From an uncultured Verrucomicrobiota bacterium (GTDB lineage: Bacteria; Verrucomicrobiota; Verrucomicrobiae; Verrucomicrobiales; DEV007): a stretch of 53,064 bases of DNA. Under the pieces are notes generated by a model. It was not told the origin of the DNA. It searched no databases and saw nothing but the letters and a program-made list of their open reading frames with translations. Every line of letters starts with the position of its first letter. The stretch's first letter is position 1. Positions 18,999 through 26,429 of this stretch are shown here, piece after piece. The stretch is taken from NCBI GenBank assembly GCA_902591645.1, contig CACJBM010000006.1, forward strand, positions 1 to 53,064, written 5' to 3'. Both the position numbers and the translations under genes were made by a program.

Positions 18999-19172
18999 AT
19001 GGCTCGCGATACAATCATTTTGGAATGTACTGAGGCTCGTGAAAACGATATGCCTCCATCAAGATATGTAACTACCAGGAATAAAAAAAGCCTAAGAACT
19101 CCTGGGAGATTGGAAAAAGTTAAATACAATCCATTTCTTAAGCGTAGAACATTGCATCGAGAGCTTCGATAA
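18999..19172 (+). CDS. rpmG: 50S ribosomal protein L33 (cysteine-poor form)
   Basis: A 57-residue ORF starting at ATG 18999. It reads as L33: ILECTE, then YVTTRNKKS, then RLEKVKYNPFLKRRTLHREL. Zinc-binding L33 has two CXXC pairs. Here only Cys10 remains, Ala13 replaces its partner, and Asn44 and Leu47 occupy the second pair, so it is the C-minus, zinc-independent form. L33 sits in the large subunit near the E site. The gene is 46 bases after the DksA-like gene and 21 bases before rpsR, so the three are probably co-transcribed. Similar C-minus L33 proteins are the normal form in Bacteroidetes, so this may be the only L33 of the cell. Confidence 0.93.
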   Translation: MARDTIILECTEARENDMPPSRYVTTRNKKSLRTPGRLEKVKYNPFLKRRTLHRELR

Positions 19173-19178
19173 TTTATT

Positions 19179-19184
19179 TATAAT
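19179..19184 (+). promoter_or_regulatory. -10-like TATAAT box before rpsR
   Basis: An exact TATAAT lies nine bases before the rpsR ATG, in the 21-base gap after rpmG. A start from it would leave a leader of about two to three bases. It could equally be AT-rich spacer. Confidence 0.3.
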
Positions 19185-19193
19185 AATCAATTC

Positions 19194-19433
19194 ATGGAAC
19201 CTAAAACTGAGCAGCGCGCCTATAATCTTCGAAAAGCAAATCGTAAGATGCCTCGAAGGCGTCTAGATATACCCGTCGAGAAGATAGATCATAAGAATCC
19301 GGAAGTCTTAACGCTATTTACAACTGACACAGGTAAAATTTTGCCGCGTAGGGTCACAGGTGTTTCAGCAAAAATTCATAGGAAGATTACTAGAGAGATT
19401 AAACGCTCACGCGCTTTAAATTTACTTAAATAA
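19194..19433 (+). CDS. rpsR: 30S ribosomal protein S18
   Basis: A 79-residue protein with the S18 core: KIDHKNPEVLTLFTTDTGKILPRRVTGV, here split by the family-typical FTTDTGKILPRR turn, then AKIHRKITREIKRSRALNLL. It contains no cysteine, so it is the zinc-independent type. S18 binds S6 and 16S rRNA in the platform of the small subunit. It is encoded directly after rpmG and before folE2. There is no Shine-Dalgarno sequence before the ATG. Confidence 0.95.
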   Translation: MEPKTEQRAYNLRKANRKMPRRRLDIPVEKIDHKNPEVLTLFTTDTGKILPRRVTGVSAKIHRKITREIKRSRALNLLK

Positions 19434-19471
19434 TTTTACTAATATTGAGAGATACACTCATTAAAGTAGAG

Positions 19472-19487
19472 GTTCCATTCATGGAAC
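19472..19487. promoter_or_regulatory. Perfect inverted repeat upstream of folE2 (operator candidate)
   Basis: GTTCCAT (19472-19478) and ATGGAAC (19481-19487) are perfect inverted repeats separated by TC. The element lies 80-96 bases before the folE2 start, in the 134-base gap after rpsR. Because the neighbouring genes are zinc-sparing it is a candidate repressor site, but it does not match the Zur boxes I know from other groups. Confidence 0.45.
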
Positions 19488-19567
19488 ATTGCATTTATTG
19501 ATGAGCTAACTTTAGGCGGGTTCCACTTAGGAGAATCTGTAGTTATAGATAGTTAGGATTTAGTTTC

Positions 19568-20344
19568 ATGGAGGATTTAATAGATACTCAATCAGAATCT
19601 GATGAGAGAGGTATAAAAATTGATTGGGTGGGAATCTCTTCGTATTGGCATCCAATACAAATTCATGATAAATCAGGGTCAAAACAGAACACAGTAGCCG
19701 AATTTTCTTTAGCAGTTAATTTACCTCAGGAATGTAGAGGAACTCACATGAGCCGATTTGTTGAGGTATTAAATGAGAGTCCAATAAGTTTAAGTGTTAA
19801 CGAATTACATTCTATTCCACAACAGTTGCTAGGACGCCTTAGCGCTAAACATTCAAAAGTTTCAATCAAGTTTCCTTACTTTATTGAGAAATTGTCGCCT
19901 CAAAGTGGTGCGACCGGTATGATGAATTATGAAGTCAATTTCGAAACTGTTGCCAATCAAGATGAAGTTGATTCAAAAATTGTATTAAAAATACCAGTCA
20001 CAACAGTGTGTCCTTGCTCGAAAGCAATTAGTGAGCGGGGGGCACACAATCAACGAGGGGTAGTGACTTACTCTGTTCGATTTAATGCTAGTCTTTGGAT
20101 CGAGGATTTAATATGCCTAGTCGAATCTTGTGCCAGTTCACAACTATATAGCCTCTTGAAAAGATCTGATGAGAAACGTGTTACGGAAGAGGCCTATGAT
20201 AATCCTGTATTTGTGGAGGATCTTGTACGGAACATTGCCGTGAAGTCTAATGATTTTCCAAATATTTCATGGTACCGAATCGAAGCAGAAAACTTTGAGT
20301 CCATACACAATCATAATGCCTATGCTGTGATAGAGAAGGGATAG
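19568..20344 (+). CDS. folE2: GTP cyclohydrolase I type B (FolE2)
   Basis: A 258-residue protein of the FolE2 (GCYH-IB) family. Visible signatures are GTHMSRFVEVLN (58-69), the active-site region TTVCPCSKAISERGAHNQRG (146-165, catalytic Cys148 or Cys150), and a C-terminal ESIHNHNAYA segment. It converts GTP to 7,8-dihydroneopterin triphosphate, the first step toward tetrahydrofolate and, in other bacteria, queuosine. Unlike zinc-dependent FolE, this form works with several divalent metals and replaces FolE under zinc shortage in organisms that carry both. It follows rpsR by 134 bases. A TAGGAT box lies eight bases before the ATG. No folE is visible here, so it may be the only GTP cyclohydrolase. 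Confidence 0.93.
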   Translation: MEDLIDTQSESDERGIKIDWVGISSYWHPIQIHDKSGSKQNTVAEFSLAVNLPQECRGTHMSRFVEVLNESPISLSVNELHSIPQQLLGRLSAKHSKVSIKFPYFIEKLSPQSGATGMMNYEVNFETVANQDEVDSKIVLKIPVTTVCPCSKAISERGAHNQRGVVTYSVRFNASLWIEDLICLVESCASSQLYSLLKRSDEKRVTEEAYDNPVFVEDLVRNIAVKSNDFPNISWYRIEAENFESIHNHNAYAVIEKG

Positions 20345-20493
20345 GCCGTTAGGTCTGCTAAAATGGGCATTGAGTGGCCTATAGATATCGCAAACTTTGT
20401 TTTCTAATAAAAAATTAGATAAGCGAATAAAATCCATGTTTTGTCTTAGTCTTAATTCCTTGTTTCCACTTGTCAGAATCAAAGTGTGAGTTA

Positions 20494-20625
20494 TTATTTA
20501 TGTCGATGCAGCTGTCTATACGAATTCCACATATTTCCATTTTCATCGCTTAGGCGCTGATGAATTGGTTCTGTATCTTTAATAATTTCTTCAAAAGCGC
20601 CAATCTGGAAAAATAGATCTTCCAA
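20494..20625 (-). CDS. Possible small protein or gene remnant (43 aa, TTG start)
   Basis: A short frame from TTG 20625 to TAA 20494. It encodes a mixed, protein-like sequence with EDLFFQIGAFEEIIKDTE near the start and MWNSYRQLHRHK at the end. It has no recognisable domain, lacks a Shine-Dalgarno sequence, and ends in front of the cimA promoter. It may be a real small protein, the C-terminal remnant of a lost gene, or chance. Confidence 0.2.
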   Translation of the reverse strand: MEDLFFQIGAFEEIIKDTEPIHQRLSDENGNMWNSYRQLHRHK

Positions 20626-20627
20626 AC

Positions 20628-20633
20628 TATAAT
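20628..20633 (+). promoter_or_regulatory. -10-like TATAAT box of cimA
   Basis: An exact TATAAT is separated by seven bases from the cimA ATG at 20641. A transcript would start at or next to the ATG. The -35 region is not recognisable. Confidence 0.45.
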
Positions 20634-20640
20634 TCTAAAT

Positions 20641-22215
20641 ATGTCTATTCCTGAATCAATCGTTATATATGATACCACTCTGCGTGATGGGACCCAGGGG
20701 CTTGGTCTTTCTTTTAGCTCTTTGGACAAACTTCGGGTTGCGGAAAAGCTTGATGATTTTGGAGTTGATTATATTGAAGGCGGGTGGCCTGGATCTAATC
20801 CTAAAGATGTAGACTTCTTTTCTGAGGCGCGTAAAAGGGAATGGAAGAATGCAAAGATTGCTGCATTTGGTAGTACTAGAAGGGCTGATAAAAGTGTTGA
20901 AACTGATTCTCAGGTTAAAACTCTATTAGAAGCAGAGACTCCAGTAATTACTTTTTTTGGAAAGACTTGGAAGTTGCATGTGACCGAAGTTTTAAGGACA
21001 ACCCCAGAAGAGAATCAGGCAATGATTCGAGACACTGCTAATTATTTAAAGGAGGAAGGGAGAGAGGTGATATATGACGCCGAACATTTTTTCGATGGAT
21101 ATAAGGACGATCCTGAGCATGCAATAGATACTATAGTTGCAGCTGAACAAGGAGGCGCTGATGTCATTGTTTTATGTGACACCAATGGAGGCACTATGCC
21201 TCATGAAATTCAGAAGATTACTAGAGATGTTTTTGAGAATTTGAATGTGCCTCTTGGAATTCATACGCATGATGATACTGGAGTGGGCGTTGCTAATGCG
21301 CTTGCGGCAGTTACTGCTGGAGTGTCTCATGTTCAGGGTACAATTAATGGGTATGGAGAGCGGACCGGCAATTGTAATCTGACTTCGGCTATACCTAACT
21401 TAGAATTGAAGATGGGAGTTAACCTAAGGGCGGAGGTATCAAAATTAACCAAAATCTCACATTTTGTAGATGACCTCGGTAATAATGCACATAATGAACG
21501 CGCTCCTTATGTAGGCAGAACTGCTTTTTCCCATAAAGGAGGAATGCACGTTAATGCTGTACAAAAGTTATCGCGCAGCTATGAGCACATAGAGCCAGAG
21601 ACGGTTGGAAATTCTCAAATTATTCTTATTTCTGAGCTTTCAGGGCAAAGTAATGTTTTAATGAAGGCAAAGGAGCTAGGTCATGATTTGGAAAAGGGTA
21701 GTGAAACTGCTATAAAAATTCTGACTCAACTTAAGGATCTGGAAAAAGATGGATACGAGTTTGAGGCAGCGGAAGGCTCATTCGAGTTGCTCGTTCGAAA
21801 AGCCGTTGATGACTATCGCCCACTCTTTAAATTACAGGAATATCATTGCTCAACACGGCGTCATCCTGAAACTCATTTTGAGACTTGCGAGGCAACTGTG
21901 AAACTTGAGGTGGATGATAAGAGCACATATAAGGTAGCAGAGGGAGACGGTCCAGTAAATGCACTAGACGGGGCGTTGCGCAAAGCTTTGGAACCATTCT
22001 ATCCCGCTATTAAGAATATAGAACTTCGAGATTATAAGGTTAGAATCATAGACAGTCACACTGGAACTGCGGCTAAGACTCGTGTCCTCATAGTTTCAAC
22101 TGATGGTGATGAAACGTGGGGAACCGTTGGCGTCTCTGAAAATATAATTGTAGCTAGCTGGAAAGCGCTTGTTGATAGTTTCGAATTTTATCTTCTCAGA
22201 TCCCTAAAGAAATAA
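20641..22215 (+). CDS. cimA: (R)-citramalate synthase
   Basis: A 524-residue DRE-TIM metallolyase. The N-terminal catalytic barrel has YDTTLRDGTQG (10-20; Arg and Asp of the active site), then YIEGGWPGSNP, LCDTNGG, HTHDDTGVGVANALA (metal-binding histidines) and NGYGERTGNCNL. SHKGGMHVNA follows. The C-terminal LeuA-type dimer domain (about 395-520) has the family's RHPETHFETCEATVKLEV and GDGPVNALDGALRKAL. The length fits the long CimA type rather than 2-isopropylmalate synthase, so it condenses acetyl-CoA and pyruvate to citramalate, feeding 2-oxobutyrate and isoleucine synthesis. Feedback inhibition by isoleucine is usual for the family. The gene appears monocistronic and converges with the M23 peptidase gene. 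Confidence 0.92.
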   Translation: MSIPESIVIYDTTLRDGTQGLGLSFSSLDKLRVAEKLDDFGVDYIEGGWPGSNPKDVDFFSEARKREWKNAKIAAFGSTRRADKSVETDSQVKTLLEAETPVITFFGKTWKLHVTEVLRTTPEENQAMIRDTANYLKEEGREVIYDAEHFFDGYKDDPEHAIDTIVAAEQGGADVIVLCDTNGGTMPHEIQKITRDVFENLNVPLGIHTHDDTGVGVANALAAVTAGVSHVQGTINGYGERTGNCNLTSAIPNLELKMGVNLRAEVSKLTKISHFVDDLGNNAHNERAPYVGRTAFSHKGGMHVNAVQKLSRSYEHIEPETVGNSQIILISELSGQSNVLMKAKELGHDLEKGSETAIKILTQLKDLEKDGYEFEAAEGSFELLVRKAVDDYRPLFKLQEYHCSTRRHPETHFETCEATVKLEVDDKSTYKVAEGDGPVNALDGALRKALEPFYPAIKNIELRDYKVRIIDSHTGTAAKTRVLIVSTDGDETWGTVGVSENIIVASWKALVDSFEFYLLRSLKK

Positions 22216-22231
22216 AATTATTGAGAAAAAA

Positions 22232-23200
22232 CTAGCGTTTCTTACGCGGTGAAAATCTATTCCGCTTAACTCTCCCGGTCCCACTTTTCGTGCTTGGATA
22301 TCTTGCTCTTAGTCGGGCAAGTAAACCAAGTTGTTTCGTTGGAGGATCTACTTTGGATGGGTTTTTTTGAGTATTCTTTTTGGCAATGGGTGGTTTTGTT
22401 TTTGGAGCTGACTTGGGAATGGTTTCTTTTTTGGAAATCACTGTTTTAGGTGATGTTCTTTGCGGCGGTTTAGTCAGAATATTTTTAATAGAATTGATTG
22501 TTTTGCTCGGGCTAGCTTTTGCAACAAACGTCGATTCCGGTTCCTTTTTGCCTTTTGGATATGCTCCAGGGTACGGTGCAAATGTATTTATGGGGACTTT
22601 GAAGGTTTTTTTAGATTCTGTGCATTGTCTATGAGATCGGATAAATGAAGTTGGGCTATAGTAATTGGAGTAAGTTTTAGAGAAGCTGCTTCTGTGCATT
22701 CCGATTGCCAAATTTTTACGGGTTTCAAAATGCAAATGAGCGAGGTACATGCCTCTATTATTCCCTATCGTCCCAATTTTTTGACCTCTTTTGACGATTT
22801 GATTAAGTACTACGTTTCTGGAATCGAGGTGTGCATATAGTGAATCAAGCAATTTGGCAGTGCCGTTTTTATCAATGAAAGCATGGCGTATAATAATGAC
22901 GTTTCCCCATCCCCGGCGAACGTCACGAGACTGAACGACGATTCCCTCACCTATTGCATATACAGGATCGCCAAGATCAGAATTACCTCCACCTTTTCCG
23001 TTCCAGTCTTCTCCAACGTGGCCGTTAGGCCAGAACCCTCGTGCTTTATAATAGCCTTCAGCATTGGGAGTTCCTACTGGAAAATCGAATCCTGTTGCTG
23101 GCGGTATTTCAGCATAATCTGAAACCGATAATGATTTGCCTGTTAGTGCAAAGAAGATCAGAAAAAATATCGTTGAGAAAGTTTGGTTAATAGAATCCAC
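22232..23200 (-). CDS. M23-family metallopeptidase with basic, Pro/Thr-rich tail
   Basis: A 322-residue protein with an N-terminal hydrophobic signal or anchor (residues 8-25). The LytM-type M23 domain (about 40-165) has the HVGEDW zinc motif (His61, Asp65), a conserved YAHLD (His124) and the HLHFE motif (His155, His157), so the catalytic set looks complete. Relatives cleave peptidoglycan cross-links, though many are degenerate. The last 110 residues are Lys/Pro/Thr/Ser-rich and end in RVKRNRFSPRKKR, a basic tail that may bind the cell wall or envelope polyanions. The gene is 46 bases upstream of uppP in genomic coordinates, and both are transcribed on the minus strand, so uppP precedes it and the two may be co-transcribed. 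Confidence 0.83.
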   Translation of the reverse strand: MDSINQTFSTIFFLIFFALTGKSLSVSDYAEIPPATGFDFPVGTPNAEGYYKARGFWPNGHVGEDWNGKGGGNSDLGDPVYAIGEGIVVQSRDVRRGWGNVIIIRHAFIDKNGTAKLLDSLYAHLDSRNVVLNQIVKRGQKIGTIGNNRGMYLAHLHFETRKNLAIGMHRSSFSKTYSNYYSPTSFIRSHRQCTESKKTFKVPINTFAPYPGAYPKGKKEPESTFVAKASPSKTINSIKNILTKPPQRTSPKTVISKKETIPKSAPKTKPPIAKKNTQKNPSKVDPPTKQLGLLARLRARYPSTKSGTGRVKRNRFSPRKKR

Positions 23201-23246
23201 TGTGCGCCTATTATTATGCCTTGGTGCTTAATAGTAGATTGTATTG

Positions 23247-24035
23247 TTAACGCGATGCGAAATAGATCAACCCCGTAGTTCCTATGAATAGGCAATAAAA
23301 TCCGAAGTAAGCGAACCTCCCTTTACTAATCAAATTTAAAACACAGAAAATAGCTATTAATCCAGTAATAAATGCAGCGATCATACCGACCAAGTAGATT
23401 CCAAACTGATCTGCTGGGATAGATGAAATCTCATTCATCTTTAGAATAGTGCCACCAAGTATCGCGGGGATAGCTAACAGGAATGAGAATTCGGCAGCTG
23501 TTTTTGGAGACACACCAAGCATTATTCCAGTTGTTATGGTTACCCCTGAACGACTTATGCCGGGCAGTATTGCTAAAGCTTGTGAGAAACCAATAATTAA
23601 GGCCGATGCCTTTCCTAGATTTCTTGTTTTATTACTCTTTAGCCAAATCGGTAGGAATAAAATGATGCCAGTAATGCACAACAAGATGCACACTAGAATG
23701 GGCCAAGAACTTATTTTTTCTACGCTGTCTTTGAGTAGTAGCCCAATAAAAACAACTGGGAGTGTTCCTATAATGAGAAGCCAGATCATCTTTTTGTCCT
23801 TATTTTCGCCTTTTTTGAGAAGTGACATGATCATTAAGATGAGCTTTTTCCTAAAGTAAATCAGTACAGCAAGGAGAGTTGAAAAATGAAGCAATATATC
23901 GAACTCAATTCCTGCCGATTCTTTATCAAATCCTAATAATTGATGAGATAATGCAAGGTGTCCTGATGAAGAGATGGGTAGAAATTCAGTTAGTCCTTGA
24001 ACGATCCCTAATATAATAGCGTCGATTAAAGTCAT
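23247..24035 (-). CDS. uppP: Undecaprenyl-diphosphatase UppP (BacA)
   Basis: A 262-residue polytopic membrane protein with both BacA signature blocks: the first from GLTEFLPISSSGHLAL (residues 14-29, Glu of the active site) and the second PGISRSGVTITTG (about 157-169). It hydrolyses undecaprenyl pyrophosphate to the monophosphate, recycling the lipid carrier for peptidoglycan and O-antigen. It lies upstream of the M23 peptidase gene on the same strand. On this strand a TATAAT occurs 21 bases before the ATG, inside a perfect 9-base inverted repeat. Confidence 0.95.
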   Translation of the reverse strand: MTLIDAIILGIVQGLTEFLPISSSGHLALSHQLLGFDKESAGIEFDILLHFSTLLAVLIYFRKKLILMIMSLLKKGENKDKKMIWLLIIGTLPVVFIGLLLKDSVEKISSWPILVCILLCITGIILFLPIWLKSNKTRNLGKASALIIGFSQALAILPGISRSGVTITTGIMLGVSPKTAAEFSFLLAIPAILGGTILKMNEISSIPADQFGIYLVGMIAAFITGLIAIFCVLNLISKGRFAYFGFYCLFIGTTGLIYFASR

Positions 24036-24046
24036 TAATATATTTT

Positions 24047-24067
24047 GCTGTTATATATTATAACAGC
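24047..24067. promoter_or_regulatory. Perfect 9-3-9 inverted repeat over the uppP promoter
   Basis: GCTGTTATA (24047-24055) and TATAACAGC (24059-24067) are perfect inverted repeats with a 3-base centre. The element contains the uppP -10 box on the minus strand (TATAAT, plus-strand positions 24057-24062). A repressor bound there would block transcription of uppP. Confidence 0.5.
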
Positions 24068-24240
24068 GATCAGCGAATTAGCTTATATTTAATTAGGTGT
24101 CATTAATCAAAGCAAGGTTTAGGTGGGCAATATTTTTCCGCAAAACTGACAAATCTTTTCTGGCAAATCTAGAAAGGATAGTGGTTTGCAATTGCCTGAT
24201 AATGATGAAGAAAATTAGGAGCGACTAATGCGCTTGGATC

Positions 24241-24331
24241 TGGCGGTGAGAGTGGGATTCGAACCCACGGAACCCTTTTGAGGTTCACTTCTTTAGCAAA
24301 GAAGCGCTTTCGACCACTCAGCCATCTCACC
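24241..24331 (-). tRNA. tRNA-Ser (anticodon GCT)
   Basis: Read on the minus strand. GGTGAGA pairs with TCTCACC in the acceptor stem, then a G discriminator and an encoded CCA (plus-strand TGG at 24241-24243). The anticodon loop TTGCTAA lies between CTTCT and AGAAG stem halves, giving GCT, which reads AGC/AGU. A long variable arm of about 20 bases (after the anticodon arm) is typical of class II serine tRNA. The TTCGAAT T-loop is present. Confidence 0.95.
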
Positions 24332-24435
24332 TAAAATTGATGTTTTCTATTGCAAAGCGATTGAATTGGGTGACTAAAACAAAGCTTCACCGTGGAGTCA
24401 ATCTTTTGCTATAATCAATTCTATAGTTCACTAGA

Positions 24436-24441
24436 TATAAT
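24436..24441 (+). promoter_or_regulatory. -10-like TATAAT box of the lipoprotein gene
   Basis: An exact TATAAT is separated by six bases from ATG 24448, so the mRNA would start at the start codon. A good -35 box is not seen. Confidence 0.45.
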
Positions 24442-24447
24442 AGCTTA

Positions 24448-24933
24448 ATGCATTGGTATAAAATTCACATGATTCTGTATGGGATGTTGATTTTCACACT
24501 TCTGCAAGGTTGTGTTGTTAATGATGATTTTGGAAAGAGAGAAGAAAAGCCATCAGATCTAGTAAATGGAGAGGGGGAAAAACCAGATAATAATAGTGAA
24601 GATAAATATTTCATTGGTGAAATATGCCTTGTGCAGGAGTCATTAGAATTCGTTTTAATTAAATCTTCTAAATTGAAGCCCAGGAAGGGGACTGTCCTTC
24701 ATGTAATGAGTGCAGGTGGTGTAAACTCAAAAGCAAAATTAAGCGTCAGTCCGGAGAGAAGAACAGGATTTATAAGTGCTGATATTTTGGACGGAGATCC
24801 TAGTTTAGGAGATTGGGTTTTCTTTAAGTTGAAGGAAAACCAAATAGATGAAACATATTCAGAAGAGCCAGGTAAAAATGAGGATAATGTTGAAGCTGCT
24901 CCTTTGAATTTAGAGCAACCTTCTGGAGATTGA
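24448..24933 (+). CDS. Small predicted lipoprotein of unknown function
   Basis: A 161-residue protein with a hydrophobic N-terminus and a lipobox-like LQGC (Cys22), so attachment to a membrane through lipid-modified Cys22 is likely. After a polar, acidic linker (about 27-52), residues 55-140 form a compact beta-rich segment: KYFIGEICLVQES, EFVLIKSS, KLKPRKGTVLHV, SPERRTGFISADILDGDPSLGDWVFFK. This looks like a small barrel, possibly SH3-like, as seen in short lipoproteins of Verrucomicrobia. The C-terminal 20 residues are acidic. It lies 20 bases before moeA and may be co-transcribed with it, but nothing links it to molybdopterin. Confidence 0.6.
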   Translation: MHWYKIHMILYGMLIFTLLQGCVVNDDFGKREEKPSDLVNGEGEKPDNNSEDKYFIGEICLVQESLEFVLIKSSKLKPRKGTVLHVMSAGGVNSKAKLSVSPERRTGFISADILDGDPSLGDWVFFKLKENQIDETYSEEPGKNEDNVEAAPLNLEQPSGD

Positions 24934-24953
24934 ATCAAATAATGAGGTTTTAA

Positions 24954-26153
24954 ATGATTGAGGAATCTGAAGCTTTAGAAAGAATTCTTAAGTCGACACC
25001 TTTACCGGTGGGAAGAATTGTCCCTGTCTCTGAATCTGTGGGTTGTTTTGTGTTAAGGGATGCTCGAGCTAAAATAAATTTTCCTCAGGTGTGCCAGTCA
25101 GGTGTAGACGGTTATGCAATAAAATCTTCAGATTGTGAAGGGGGTTCAGAAAAACTAAGGGTAGTGGGAGAGAGTATTGCTGGGGGAAAGTGTGATGAGG
25201 CGATCGATTCAGGAGAATCCTTCAGAGTATTTACTGGTTCTCAGATTCCAATGGGATCAAATGCCGTAGTTATGCAAGAAGATGTTGAAGTTTTAGCTAA
25301 TGGATTGATTTCGATTAACGCGGAAGTTTCTCCTTACGATTATGTTCGGCGAGTTGGAGAGGTAATGTTAAAAGATCAGAAAATTCTAAATCAAGGGAGC
25401 AGAGTCAAGGCTTCTGCTTTGGGCGCATTAATAGCAGGCGGTGTCAGTGAAGTTTCTGTTGGTAGTTTTCCAAGTATAGGAATTATTACCACGGGTGACG
25501 AATTAATAAGTTTCGATCAAAAGCAGATAAAACTTCACCAATCATATGACAGTAATGGGTTGATGCTAAAAGCAGCAGCTTCAAAAATAGGCTTAGAGAA
25601 AATTGATATTGCGCGAACAAAAGATGATATGAGTGAAATTTCCAAGGATTTTCGCGAAATGAAAAAATGGGCTGATATTATTTTAGTCGTTGGTGGAATC
25701 AGTGTAGGTGATAGAGATTATGTTAAAGAAGCCTTAACAAAAAGTGGAGTAAATGAGATTTTTTGGCGTGTAAGAATAAAACCTGGGAAACCAATCTATT
25801 ATGGGAGTTACGGAGAAAATGGCCAGGTATTTGGTTTGCCAGGTAATTCTGTTTCTGCCTTCGTTTGTTTTCATTTATTTGTGCTACCTGCAATCCTTAT
25901 GAGGGCTGGTGCTTCTGAAAAATCTGTTATTTTAAGCACATTAAAGGCTTCACTGAATTCGGACCTTCACAATAAGACTGACCGGCCTCATTATGTATGC
26001 GGTAAGGTTAAGGAAGGAAAATTTAACCCAATAGGAAATCAGAGATCTAATAATTTGCTCGCGCTTTCTCAATCGGACTCATTATTAAAAGTAAATCCAA
26101 AGAGCAGTATTGAGGCAGGGGAGATAATCGATCTGTATCAACTATTAGCTTAG
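24954..26153 (+). CDS. moeA: Molybdopterin molybdotransferase MoeA
   Basis: A 399-residue protein covering the whole MoeA family. Domain I has SGVDGYAIKSSD (residues 44-55, with the substrate-binding Asp), the variable domain is at about 65-140, and domain III has TTGDEL (about 180-185) and VGGISVGDRDYVKEAL (about 246-261). GKPIYYG and GLPGNSVSAFVCFHLF follow, then the C-terminal beta domain from about 330. MoeA inserts molybdate into adenylated molybdopterin. MoaD is encoded 4 kb away; other Moco genes are not in this window. There is a lipoprotein gene 20 bases upstream. Confidence 0.92.
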   Translation: MIEESEALERILKSTPLPVGRIVPVSESVGCFVLRDARAKINFPQVCQSGVDGYAIKSSDCEGGSEKLRVVGESIAGGKCDEAIDSGESFRVFTGSQIPMGSNAVVMQEDVEVLANGLISINAEVSPYDYVRRVGEVMLKDQKILNQGSRVKASALGALIAGGVSEVSVGSFPSIGIITTGDELISFDQKQIKLHQSYDSNGLMLKAAASKIGLEKIDIARTKDDMSEISKDFREMKKWADIILVVGGISVGDRDYVKEALTKSGVNEIFWRVRIKPGKPIYYGSYGENGQVFGLPGNSVSAFVCFHLFVLPAILMRAGASEKSVILSTLKASLNSDLHNKTDRPHYVCGKVKEGKFNPIGNQRSNNLLALSQSDSLLKVNPKSSIEAGEIIDLYQLLA

Positions 26154-26429
26154 AAGTTTCGGTAAAATTTAAATCTTTTAGGGTTTAGGCCTTTTTAAAA
26201 CTTAATTGTTTTTAAAATTAAGCACACTTAACTTCTCAGATATGAGAAAATTTAAAATAAATGCAAAACAAATTTGATATTATTCATTATTTGGGTATTA
26301 TATAAATCAACGGATACTAAGTATATTACTGAAATATAAAAAATATAGAAATTATAATAGACATAGATATTTTATATATTATAATATTATTGTTAATTAT
26401 AATAAATTAAATCTTAAACAATAAAGATT
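26154..26429. other. Extremely AT-rich region before the MarR gene
   Basis: These 276 bases are strikingly AT-rich, well over 80 % A+T in the part from 26270 to 26425. They contain two perfect inverted repeats: CTTAATT/AATTAAG (26201-26207 and 26216-26222) and TTCTCA/TGAGAA (26233-26238 and 26243-26248, centre GATA). No ORF is evident. It probably holds the promoter and operator of the regulator gene. Confidence 0.55.

Larger units (their letters stand above)
20345..20640. other. Intergenic region folE2-cimA
   Basis: The 296 bases hold a weak inverted repeat at the folE2 stop (ATAGGCC 20341-20347 with GGCCTAT 20376-20382, a 28-base loop and no T-run), a possible 43-codon minus-strand ORF (20494-20625), and the cimA TATAAT box. 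No riboswitch or leader peptide for branched-chain amino acids is evident. Confidence 0.5.
24036..24447. other. Intergenic region uppP - lipoprotein
   Basis: The 412 bases hold the uppP promoter and inverted repeat, tRNA-Ser, and a TATAAT box before the lipoprotein gene. Between about 24068 and 24240 I see no gene or hairpin. Confidence 0.6.

Noticed and set aside
20341..20382. Hairpin ATAGGCC/GGCCTAT after folE2 as a terminator
   Set aside because: The loop is 28 bases and no T-run follows, so it does not meet the form of an intrinsic terminator.
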